Positions 21,151 to 33,100 of a DNA stretch of 64,000 nt are shown piece after piece. The stretch lies in NCBI RefSeq assembly GCF_030435805.1, contig NC_081307.1, positions 12,382,501 to 12,446,500 of the forward strand, in the 5' to 3' direction. Under the pieces are notes generated by a model. The model had not been told where the DNA came from and made no database searches. It saw nothing but the letters and a program-made list of their open reading frames with translations. The DNA comes from Mustela lutreola. Lineage: Eukaryota > Chordata > Mammalia > Carnivora > Mustelidae. Made by a program: the position numbers and the translations under genes. The stretch's first letter is position 1; the number at the start of each line of letters is the position of its first letter.

Positions 21151-24100
21151 ACGGGCGAGCAAGCGTCCTGGCGCCCAACTCGGTTCTGCACAGCGCGGAA
21201 TTTGAAAAAAAAAAAAAAAAAAATCAGGTTTAACTCCAGGCCGGGGACCGTCTCAGAACGTGCGGCGAGTGGGGGGCGTGGGAGCTGAGGGGTTCGCGGC
21301 CTTTGTGTGGCGGCTTCGCTCATCTACCCCCTTCCCTTGCCTTTGTGCGCTCAAACTCTGGTCTTTGTTGTGGTTGTCGGAGGAGAATTAAATCCGCGCT
21401 TGGGTTGGGATCTCCTAGAGGGAGCTCAAGTTCCCGGCCTGGAACTTTGCAGGCTATTTTAAATATGTATACAATGCAGCGTGCGGGACGGGGCGCGGGG
21501 GCGGCTTCCTACGTGTCTTTGTTGGCTTCTCGCTGGCTGCTATGGGCTTTGTGCTTGTGGAGGACGACGGGTTCAAGAGCATGTCTTTATTGGTTGATAA
21601 AGCCTTGCAGATGTCTCGGCGTCCTGGTACCTTTGGGTGCAGGGCCAGGCCGGCGGGAGCCGTGCTCTCTTGGCCCCAAGGCTGGGCTGCTGTACCCGCT
21701 CTGGAGCCGGGGTGGCGGCCGCACCTACTTATCCAGTCACTCCTCCCTCCCAGGCCTGGAGGGATGCTAAATCCACCTCACCTGAGGCTTTTTGACTTTT
21801 CAGGTGATACAGATTGGGCTTGGGGCTGACTCCACCCATGCTACCTTAAAGGAGGGCCTTTCGTTGCAGGTCAGTTAAAAGGTATTGGTATTGGATACTA
21901 GTACCTTCCAGTAACTTTGGTGTTTTGACCGCGTTGTTCCAAGATTGGAGTTTCTGGAGAAGTGGGGCGGGAATGGGGGGGTGCTGCAGCTGGCCTTATC
22001 TAAGCATGGTAGGCTGGCTAGTTAGAAAAGAAAGAAAGAAAGAAAAAAAAAACAACAACAACAGAAAATACCCTTGAGAGCAGACCCCTGCCAGATCTTG
22101 GATGAATTCTTTCAAACGGCTTTTGTTTTAAGGCCTGGTTTGGACAGCATATGTATGAGCGGCCCCCATCCCCCTCTTCCTCTTGCTGGTAGGATCTAAT
22201 TTCCTGAAAATGAACCGAGCTGTGTGTGATAGGCGGGCATTGAGGGACAGGGGGCGGAGGATGGGGGTGAGGCCGGCCGGTGCATCCCAGCATCTGGGAA
22301 AGATTCCCGTTGGCTGGGAAGGGGAAGCATTTCCCAGACCCACTGGTCTTTCTTGGCCAGCCCTTCTCTTGACGTCATTCCAGCTCCCAGCCTGCGCACC
22401 ACCGAGATGAGACCTTCTGATGTCACAGCTTTCATAGGTCAGCTGAGACAATGGAACAGAGGCTTAAGAACCAAGGTGGCTGGCACTCCTATTTCATGTG
22501 GGGTTGTTAGACCAGCAGAGGGCTTGCTGCTTTTTCTTGTCACTTAAAGTGACTGATAGATCCTGTTCTTTGACTCCAAGGAGGAAGCAGTCCCTTCCCT
22601 CATCCCTTTGTTGGGGAGGTGGGGGCAGTATTTGGAGTCTCTGTTTCCTGGGGTTGGTATTCTGTCCTTACAAGTTGGAGGGAAAAATGACTCCTGCTAC
22701 ACCTTTTGGCCAGTATGTGTCTTTACCATTTATGTTTAATTATAAGGAAACATACCATTTATCTTCAGATATAACTAAATGTACCATCTCCTTGGCTAGG
22801 AAGTTCTTCTCACCTATATCTTTTTTTTTTTTTTTAAAAGATTTTATTTATTTTATTTGACACAGAGAGAGAGAGAGAGAGATCCCAAGTAGGCAGAGAG
22901 GCAGGCAGAGAGAGAGAAAGGGAAGCAGGCTCCCCGCTGAGCAGAGAGCCGGATGGGGGGCTCCGTCCCAGGACCCTGGGATCATGACCTGAGCCGAAGG
23001 CAGAGGCTTTAACCCACGGAGCCACCCAGGCGCCCTTTCTCACCTATATCTTTTTATCACATAAAGTCACAAGCTCACTGACTCATTCCTGGAAGCCCAG
23101 GGAAAGCCTCTCTCAGAAGCCTTCTTCTGACAAGAAGAGCTAAGATGGTCAAGGTAAACTGATCAAAGGCCCACAGGACAGGAAACCAATGAGGTTCTTT
23201 GGGACCCTGAAGATAACCAGGATCCAGCTCATAAAACGTGCCTGGAGAGCTAGGATGGATTGGGATTGGGGTTAGATGCTGTTAGGACATCAGTTGTTGC
23301 TGAAGTAGGGAGCCTAGAAGCCAGGGCTTCCTGTTCAACATAGCAAGGTTAAGAGCTAATTAATCTTTTCAACAAAGTATTTCAGAACAAGAACTACTTC
23401 TTCTGTTTTTTGTTTTCCCACAATGTACAGGTCAGTGCATAAATCAGGCCCTCAATAATACTTGTTGGTTGACCGGTCATTCATTAGCTGAGGGCAGTTT
23501 CTGGGCAATTTTCCCAAGTATCACTCTCCTTGCTTTGAAATGGGAGCCTTTCCCAAGGGTACCAGGTTGTCTTGAAAATCAGGAGTTATTTATCTGTCAA
23601 CTAGTTAATTGAAAACATGCCAAACGCTAGGCGAGACACTGGAGAGTATGCACGAGTCCAAGTCTGCCATCCTCAGACTTCACGCAGACTTAGGAGTGCT
23701 CAGGCTGGTTAGAACTGTTTCCTTCTGATTTCAGGACTGTACTCCCACCTCTACTGCTGTGCCTTCCTTGGTACAGTGAAAGCCTTTGGGTTGTCTTTGT
23801 TCCCTACACAGTAAAAATCATCCAGTCCTTCTTTGCTTTTTCATATTCAATATCTGGCATGGTGTTTGTCCTATAGTCCGTATTTGAGTTCGGTTAAGTT
23901 GATGCTTGGAACAGCATTGGAGTATGCGAGAGCCAGAATGCAGGCTGGTGGTGCAGGCTGTGAGCCCTGTAGAATTCAAAGGAAGAGAAGGCTCCCTGGG
24001 ATGTCATGAGGACTAGACCCGGTGGACTTCCAGAAGGGAGATGGAGTTTTGGACAGGGAAAAAGTTGCTTGAGCAAAGGTCTGGAGGCAGGTTAAGGACA

Positions 24101-27100
24101 AGAAATAGTGAGATGGAGGGGACTGAGCCTGGGGCTCAGTCGTTAAGCATCTGGCTTCTGCTCAGGTCATGATCTCAGGATCCTGGGATTGATCCCTGCA
24201 TATGGCTCCCTGCTCACCAGGGAGCCTGCCTCTCTCTCTCTCCTCCCTGCTCCTGCTGTCTCTCACTATCTGTACCTCTCACAAATAAATAAATAAAATC
24301 TTAAAAAAAAAAAAAGGAGGTCCATGGTGGGTGATTCCTTAAGGTGGTGAGCTGGGGAGGTTGAAGAGGCCCAGGGTGTGTGGGGTTAGGAAGCCTGGAA
24401 ACCAGTCATGAGCCTGGGAAATAACATGATGGGCTAAATTAGAGGACCGACCAGACATCAATGACGAGTCGGGGACAGAGACTTGCAATAGAATTGGGCC
24501 CATCTGAAAGAGCTTTGAAGGGAGGCTCATGATAGGGTCACCAGATTGATGTAGGGGATGACAAGACATGAGATGTAGGATGTCAGAATTGACTTCCAGT
24601 CCTTTAAACCAGTCTTCTGAGTTGTGGCAGCCCTGGAAATTATAATCTAGAGTTCTGAAGTATATTTATGGGTTCTGGCTCTCAACCAAGAGGTCAGGCC
24701 AGTGCTTAAAACCCATGTTGAAGACTTTGAGTACCGAGGACTTTGGATACAAGCCTTCTTAGCTACTTAAAGTTAAGAGAGCTTATTTAATAATGATTCT
24801 TTCTTTCTTGCTGAGAGGGAAAGTAAGTTTCACAGTGGCATTACAAAGATTAGATTGGTAGCCTGAGAATTCGCTTGGGATGTAGCAGGTTTATGGTAGA
24901 CAACCAGTTTTCTGGTCTCCACACTTGCTGAAATCCAAGAATTTTATTGTGCTTGCCTTTTGGATCGCTATATTTTGTCCTGGTCGCAGGACAGAACATT
25001 CTACCCAGCTTATTGTTTATATCCTGTATGTATTTTTTTCTTATCGTTAAACATTACAGGAAATTTACTAATTCTCAAAACGAGTACTCCCCAAATAGAG
25101 AGCGGCTCCAGGATTGGCTCACCCAGCAGTAACTGCCATACTCTTGTCTCCTCTTCCCCTGTCCCTTCTGCCACCCTCCGCCCTTGGCTTTATATTGAAA
25201 AGCCTTCTTGTCCAGCCGTAAGTCGGCTGTCACCATTCCAGTTGTCTCAGGAAGATGGGACTGTTCTCCTTGTCCGGCAGAACTTTGCTCTGTTTCTGGC
25301 CAGAGCCCTGTCAACATACCTACCTCCACACCAAACCCTGGCAAGGGGAAGGTGAAATCAGTAGGCCAGTCGGGATTTCCCCGACTGGGGGACCAGGCTA
25401 GTGATGGGTCAGTGTTTCCCACACAGCAGGTGTAGGAATCTCCCAAGGACCTAATTAAAATGTGGATTCTGATTCATTTTGTTCAGGGTGGGCCTGAGAT
25501 TTTGCATTTCTTACAAGATTTTGCAACCGATGCCAGTGTCACTATGGAAACCACGCATCGAAGCTTTGAGTAGAAAAGGGGAAAGTGGCCAGTCAAAGTA
25601 AGCGGCATCCCCTACCACTTTCTGGAACAGTGGGCCCACCCTTGGGATGAACAGTTTCTATTCTGGTCCTGGTGCAGCTTGTCAGCTGAAGCAGGTGGCT
25701 TCCTAATGACAAATGACCTTTGCAGCCGCACCTTGCAATTTACAAAGGGTAGTTTTTACTCGCCCACTTTGGTCCTCTTTGTTTTTGCTTGTTTTTAAAT
25801 GACAAAGGGAAGCATAGATAGGTAAGATCTTAAAGGTCACCTCTGTAGGGAGAGGCAGGGTTGCCACGCAAATACCCATTTTGTCACCCCGGACTCCCGC
25901 ATTTTTCTGTGGCTTTCTGGGAGCTTCTTGCTGATGGGATCAAGTCTTCCATTGACTCTGAATCCTTGATTCCCTGGGTGGAGATGAGGTTTGAAGTACT
26001 AGGTGTGCTCTCCCATTTCGCAGATGGCAGATGACTGACTTACCCAAGATGCCACGGCTGCTCCGCGTAAGAGCTGGGGTGTAGAGTTAGGCCTCTGCGG
26101 CAGAGATGTTGAGGAGCCCAGAGCCTGCCATTTCCTTTTTCCATCCTGGCCGACCGAGCACCATCAGCCCCGGTGGTCCATCTCCAGCCATAACCTTTTC
26201 CCTCTCGCTTTCTTTGCAGGGTGTTTCTGTGGCCTGGGACTGGTTAGTACCAACAAGTCCTGCTCCATGCCACCCATCAGTTTCCAGGACCTGCCTCTCA
26301 ACATCTACATGGTCATCTTCGGCACAGGCATCTTCGTCTTCATGCTCAGCCTCATCTTCTGCTGCTATTTTATCAGGTGGGTGGCACCCTGGGTGGCCTC
26401 TGGGGCCGGCAGGTAGGGAGAAGGTGGCCAGGGGTTGGGGTGAGCCGAGTGAGGCTCCCTCAGCAGAGTCCCTGGCTTCCCCTTGGGGCCCCTCCTCTGA
26501 GGACACAGGGCCTAGCCTGCCCTTCCCTGGGCCCCTGAGGCCCGCTATTTCTATTTTCAAGTCAAGTTGTCCCAGTGCATGTAAGGTCACCGTTGGTTGG
26601 GCTGCAGCGCACCTCTTGGCCTCTTATCCTAGGGTGGCCTAGGATGACTATCGGACCAAGTAGTATCATGAGTCTGTCCCTTCACTGTGTCTCCACTCCC
26701 CGCTCACAACTCTGGGTAGCCAGGGCTAGGTGGCCCTCGGTCGCACCACTGGTATGTTCCTCTGCCCTCCTGGGAAATCCTGTTGTCAGCCCTCCAGATG
26801 CTAATATTAGCAAGCTCATGTCTGGGGAGCTGGTTGTTTATTCTCTCTGGTAAGCTCTTATTTTTTATAGTGGTGGGGGAGAAAAGCCCAAATCCCACCC
26901 CCCCCCAAAAAAAAAACCCTTAAAACGTCACTTTTTCTTACTACGTAGAGATCCAGGGAAGGACTTGAGTGTGACAGGGGCTCCTGAGGCTTCCCAAACT
27001 CCAGGAACTGTTTCTTCACCTCCTGTTGAGAGACATGGGAACTGGTGGCTGGTTTTCTACCAAAAATTTGGGGCATGACTGGTATTTAGAGTGGAAATTA

Positions 27101-30100
27101 AAGTAGTGTTTCTGACAAGGGCAGGCTCTTGGTATTAACAGTTCCCTCATTGTATGGGACTGTCTTGCCCACTGGGGAGTGTGGAGCATCCCTGAGCACC
27201 CTCGTGGGCCTTGGGGCCATTGTGATAACTACGCCCTCCCCCAACAGCGCGCATGCGCACACACTCACACTTGACCAAAGGGCTGAGTAACTATCAGCTA
27301 GAGTCTTACCAAATTATTTTTATTTATTTATTAAAGATTGTATTTATTTATTTGACAGAGAGCGAGATCACAAGTAGGCAGAGAGGCAGGCAGAGAGAGA
27401 GGGGGAAGCAGGCTCCCCACTGAGCAGAGAGCCCGGGGCTCAATCCCAGGACCCTGAGATCACAACCTGAGCTGAAGGCAGAGGCCCAACTCACTGAGCC
27501 ACCCAGGCGCCCCTTACCAAATCATTTAAATTAAGTTGAAGGAAAGAAGGAGTTCAAGCTCCCTACTGAGATGTCTTGGTGGGTCTGAGTGCTTCACCTG
27601 GAGGGACGTGAGGGGGAACGCAGACACTCCTCCGTATTCCTGAGGCAATAAGAGCTTCCTCTATAAAAGGGGAAGTGCCCTGAGTGCCCCCAGTCAGCCA
27701 CTTATTTCTCAGAACTTCATAAAGTTCCTGGGACTGGAGTTTCCTACTTACAAGTGTATGCAGAGAGGGTAGTGGTTTATTTTCTCTCTCTTCGTATAGT
27801 TGAGTCTAGAATTTGCACAAGTGGGAATGAGGGCAGCTTTTCTAGTAGCTCTCTGTCCTGCATTTCCCTTCCTCAAAGCCTATATTTTCTTCCTTAAACT
27901 TTCTGGCTTCCTGACCACCAGCCACCCCCATCTCCCCACACCAAGCAATTCATGCAGTTCCCCAGAGACTGAAGACGGAGACCTACCAAATACCAAAGGT
28001 TTATGTATCCTGCTGGGGGAGGAGTCTGCAAAAAACAGCTCTATCTGGTACACACCCACGCTGCAGAGGGGTTCAGCTGAAAGAAAATCTAGAAAAAAAC
28101 CCAGGGCCAGGAAGTGGGTGACCAGGGTTCATTTCCTAATTCTGCCACTAATAGGATAGGTGTGACCTTGGTTTTTAACTACCGTTTTAACACTTGGTAG
28201 TGTCTTCTCTGTGCTACGGTGTGACTGGTGTTTTGTGCCCCACCCCCCGCCCCTGCCCAGCATATATATTGGCCCACTTTGTAAATGAGGAAATTCCTGC
28301 TCAGGCTCAGGCAGTGAAGGGTTTGCCCAAGGTCTTAAGTCTGGGAAGATCCAGAAGTGGAGTGGGCTAGCCTGGTGGCCATTGGCTCGAGCCTTTCAGA
28401 TTCGAGACATTCGCCTTCTCAGAGTGCTAATGCCTTGAATGGGAAGTGGAGGAGCAGCTGTGGCATCCCTCAGCACCCCCTTCCTGCTAGAGATCGGGGT
28501 CTCCCAGAAGGACAGGCCGGGGAGCCGGGTCTCGCTGACTTATTTTTGGCCGGCTGGAGGCAAAACCGAGCAATAACCACATGATACCAAAAGCCTTCCT
28601 GACTGCGGGCCGCTTGGCACCACCTGTCCCTTCTGTCACCCCACCTTCTGTTCTGCAGCCTGCCCGAAGCCAGCTGACCCCGGAGTCTCGTGGCTCCAGA
28701 GGCTCGCTGCTGTGTGGCAGCCTGTGGGTGTCTATATATAGAAAGACACACAAGCACAGAACCACTTCCTCTCGCTGCTTCTCCGTTTCCTCCACAGCCA
28801 AAATAGGCCTATGACCCCTGCTCTCCACCTGGTGAGCTCATTGGCCAACACCAGCCTCCACTCCCCGGCTCCCCCTCGCTCCTTCTCCCTCCGTCCCCAA
28901 GAGCTGACCTCTGCCCTGCGCAAGATGGAGGGGCCAGTGAAGTACAAATAGGCAGGAAAGGGGCAATTATTTTCAGGACCTGGTTGCATTGTTTGTTCCA
29001 AAAGGGAAAAGAAGCCAGGGAGAGCCCCCTCGGCCTGGCTAGAAATGGTCTCATTGAAATCTGAGTATTTTTAGTAGCTTTGCTCACCGGACAGCTGAGA
29101 AGGGCCACCTGTCCAAAGTTGCTGGCACTACATCCTCTGCTGGGATGGCCCGGGTTGGCGGGGGAGGGGTTGTCTTTTGCTTTGTTTCCCTTGCAACCTT
29201 CCCCCCCCCCCCCCCCATCTCCTCACAATGTATACCTTCCCTTTCCAGAAATCTCCATGCAGGGTAAAGGAGTTCTGGTGGTGCTGGGCTCGGGAAGGGG
29301 GGGTCCTGCCTGCTCCTGGAGGGTCCTTGACAGTGACCATTAAGTGGAGCCAGGCAGACAGAAGGGATTGGGGGGGGCACCCCGCACATCCCGTGAAACA
29401 AGCAGAAAGGAGCCACGGGGCAGGTAAGGCGGTGGGACACATGAGACGTGAGCCGTCCCCCGTTCTCCGAGTTACAAAGCAGGCTTCTCACCACTTCCTT
29501 ATGGACTCTGCTGCATAGCTGGTCAGCACTGTCTTCCCTCCGAAGGCGGCCACGAGCACTTTGGTAATGGGAACACTTCTTCCTTCCCCAGCTTCCATCC
29601 CTGGAAGCCAGCTAACAGTTGTTCCTTTAGGCTTTGGAGGCATCCAGGCCGGTGGGGAGGGGGGGGCCTTCTTTGGAGGTGGGACCCAGAGCCCTGCATA
29701 TGAAAGACTTTCCTGGACTAAGGAGTTCCCTGCAAAGTTAAGGCTGGGACACTGGGAGTCCTGGCTAAGCCTTTGGTTCAAACCTCTCATGACCAGAAAC
29801 TCTCTAGGAGATGTGCTGCTGTTGGCCACCTTAGTCATGTGGTGAGGGACCCCACCTGGACTGGAGTTCCTTTTTTTTTTTTTTTTTTTTTTTAATTTTA
29901 TTTATTTATTTGACAGAGACGCAGCGAGAGAGGGAACAGAAGCACGGGGAGTGGGAGAAGCAGGCTTCCCACCAAGCAGGGAGCCTGATGTGAGGCTCTA
30001 TCTCAATCAGGACCTGAGCTGAAGGCAGACGCTTAATGACTGAGCCACTCAGACACCCCTAGATTTTATTTTTAAGTAATCTCCACACCTGACTTGGAGC

Positions 30101-33100
30101 TCAAACTCAGAACCCTGAGGTCAGAGTCACATTTTCCACTGAGCAAGCAAGGCACCCGTGGACTGGAGTTGTTTTTTTGTTTTAAGATTTTATTTATTCA
30201 TTTTTTTTAAAGATTATTTGAGGGCACCTGGGTGGCTCAGTGGGTTAAGCTGCTGCCTTCAGCTCAGGTCATGGTCTCAGGGTCCTGGAATTGAGTCCCA
30301 CATCGGGCTCTCTGCTCAGCAGGGAGCCTGCTTCCCTCTCTCTCTCTCTGCCTGCCTCTCTGCCTACTTGTGGTCTCTCTCTGTCAAATAAATAAATAAA
30401 ATCTAAAAGAAAAGAAAAGAAAGATTATTTGACAGAGCACACAAGTAGGGGAGAAGCAGGCTCCCCACTGAGCAGGGAGCCTGATGCGGGGCTCGATCCC
30501 AGGACCCTGGGATCATGACCTGAGCCCAAGGCAGCCACTTAACCGACTGGGCCACCCAGGTGCCCAAGATTTTACTTATTTTTAGAAGAAGAGAGAGGAG
30601 AGTGCAGGGGGCAGGACAAAGAGGGAAGAGGGAAGGAATCCCAAACAGACTCCGTGCTGAGCAGAGAGCCCACTGGGGCTCAGTCTCACCAGCCTGAGAT
30701 CATGCATGACCTGAGCTGAAACCCAGGATTCGGGTGCTCAACTGACTGAGCCACTCAGTCCCCCTAGACTGGAGATCTTAAGAGGTTCTGGGCCTAGAGC
30801 CTCTCCAGGCCCCCTGACTTCTGTTAGGAACAGTGGAGGAGCTGGCAGCCCGATCTAGGTCTGACCCTTGGGCACGGCTCTGCTCTGCCCCACATTTTAC
30901 ACCTTCCCCTGTTCTGGCTACAATTCAGCTTCTCCACACTGTCTACGGAAAGAGCATCTTCTCTCAACGCCTTTTGGTTGTGGCTCACGATTTGAAATTC
31001 TCTTCCTCTAACTCAGATCAGCACTCTTATTCTGCAAAAGGACGAATTATCTGGGGCTTTGGAAGTCATCCAGTCTCTCTCAATAACTCCACTCTCCTGG
31101 GCAAAAGCAGCCATAGACAATAGGGAAATTATGAGCATAGTTGTGCTCAAATAAAATTTTATGGACATGGAAATTTGAGTTTCATATATTTTTCACATGA
31201 CGTGAAATATTCTTTTGATTTCTACTTTCCATCACTGAAGAATAAAAACCAGTCTTCACCCCCAGGCCCTATAAAACAAGTGGTCAGCTGGCTTTGGTCC
31301 TTCGGCTAGAGTCTGCAACAACTATTATACCCAGATGAGCTTCTGATATTTCCTTCCAATAACCCAGATCTGGGGTAGAAGCAAGCCCCACCAAGCTCCC
31401 ACTTATAGAAAGACCTAGCGCTACCTGCTAAATTTAGAAAGTTTCTTTCACTGCAAATAAGACAGTGTAATAATAATAATAATAATGCATAATCACGGTC
31501 CCAGCCATCAGTTGTGGCCTTGGGGACAAACAAGTGTTTCCCAAGTGGCCTGGTATCCTTGGTATCCTTCTCAGGACAATGGCGTGTCCCATGTAGTAGG
31601 GGAAACTGGCCACAGTATGTGTCCGAGAGAGCTTAGGCTCTGTCATCTGGTAGACTTTGGTTCAAACCCACTCATGCTGCCAACTAGCTGTGGGGCTTGG
31701 ACAAGTTATTTAATTTTTTTGGGCTTCTGTTTTCCTCCTCTGTAGAAAGGAAACTTTCTCAGTGTACATGTGTATGTTAATAGGGGTGGACACAGAGCAA
31801 GTCATCCGTAACTACTGTGGGCTTAACGCTGGGGATAGTGTGCTGTGTTTTGGCTGTGTTAGGGTTTTGGTTTTTTGGTTTTTTTTGTTTGTTTGTTTTT
31901 TTGGTTGCTAGTTGTTGTTTACATATATATATTTGTTTGTATATATTTGTTTGTTTGTTTTTTTAAACATTTAATTTTTTTATAAACCTATAATGTATTA
32001 CTAGCCCCAGGAATACAGGTCTGTGAATCACCAGGTTTACACACTTCTTGGCTGTGTTAGATTTTATGTAGGCCACCGGCTCAAAAAATTCCCCAGGGTC
32101 AACAGACTTATTTATATCCTGCCGCCCTGGCTTAATGGCGGGACCCCTTTTAAGACCATCCAACTCCTTCTGTGTACTCACTAAGCAGCTTGATGATCTG
32201 TAGACTTGGGGAGCCTAAATAAACCGAGGTACTGGGAAACAGCAGGGAGTAGGAATGAATAAATCTGCCAGATTGTGCTCTGCCAGGATTCTCCCGTCTG
32301 TGGGACCTGCCAGTAAGGGTTGAGGCTGCTGGGCCTGACAAAGATCGTTGGTCTTTCTTTAATCCCCTCTGGGTGATCTGCCTGGGTCCGGACCACACTC
32401 CGTGGCATCTCTGGGATGAGACAGCCCCGTGACGAGCAGCTTCCCAGCCCAAGAGGAACAGCCCACGCAGCCTGCCTGCCTCTCCTACTCTGAATGGCTC
32501 TCTTTGTTGCAAGGCATAGCAATAGCCTCTTCTCTCCCCTTCTCTTTCTCCCCCAGCAAACTCCGGAACCAGGCCCAGAGTGAGCGATACGGCTATAAGG
32601 AGGTAAAGTGCAGCCTCATTCCCTGAGACTTTTCCTGTCTGCTCCTGTGGAAGCTGAGGCTTTGTACAGTCCTCCTGTCTGGCTTGTCCCAGGCAGTGCC
32701 TGAGGCGCCCTCGCCCTACGCCAGAGGGAGAGGAAGACCCTACTGTTGTGGGGGGTGGGGGTGGGGGGCAGTGACGGGGACACGGGACCCAGGACACCTG
32801 ACTCCCTTCTTTGGTTGAGAGCACCTGGCCCCTGTAGTTGGCTCTTTTGACCCCGTGGCTTCGTTCTGTCTTCCCAGGTGGTGCTTAAAGGAGATGCGAA
32901 GAAGTTGCAGTTATATGGGGTAAGCACGCTGGGGCAGCATGTGGGAAGGGCCCAGCTGGCAAGGCAGATGGCACCTTCTCCATCTCTCAGTCTGGGCCCT
33001 CAGGAACTTTATTATTATTGCTATTACCGTCGTCATTATCTTGGTGGTCAGTAAAGCAAGGTTGATTGAGGGATAGCAACATGACGATACAGAGTTCCCA

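Larger units (their letters stand above)
21026..26219 (+). other. RNF122 intron 1
   Basis: A 5.2-kb intron with donor 'gtgagt' and acceptor 'ctttctttgcag'. It holds two CAN-SINEs and a MER20 relic; the rest looks unique. Its first few hundred bases are still CpG-rich. Confidence 0.85.
26377..32556 (+). other. RNF122 intron 2
   Basis: A 6.2-kb intron holding one CAN-SINE at 27320, a dense SINE cluster at 29873-30766, MIR-like relics (about 28180-28360 and 31620-31760) and an L1 3' end at 31863. A poly-C run lies near 29200. No extra exon is supported. Confidence 0.85.

Noticed and set aside
32150-32824. 224-codon minus-strand frame around RNF122 exon 3
   Set aside because: Antisense to a verified exon and its introns, with no recognisable protein features.
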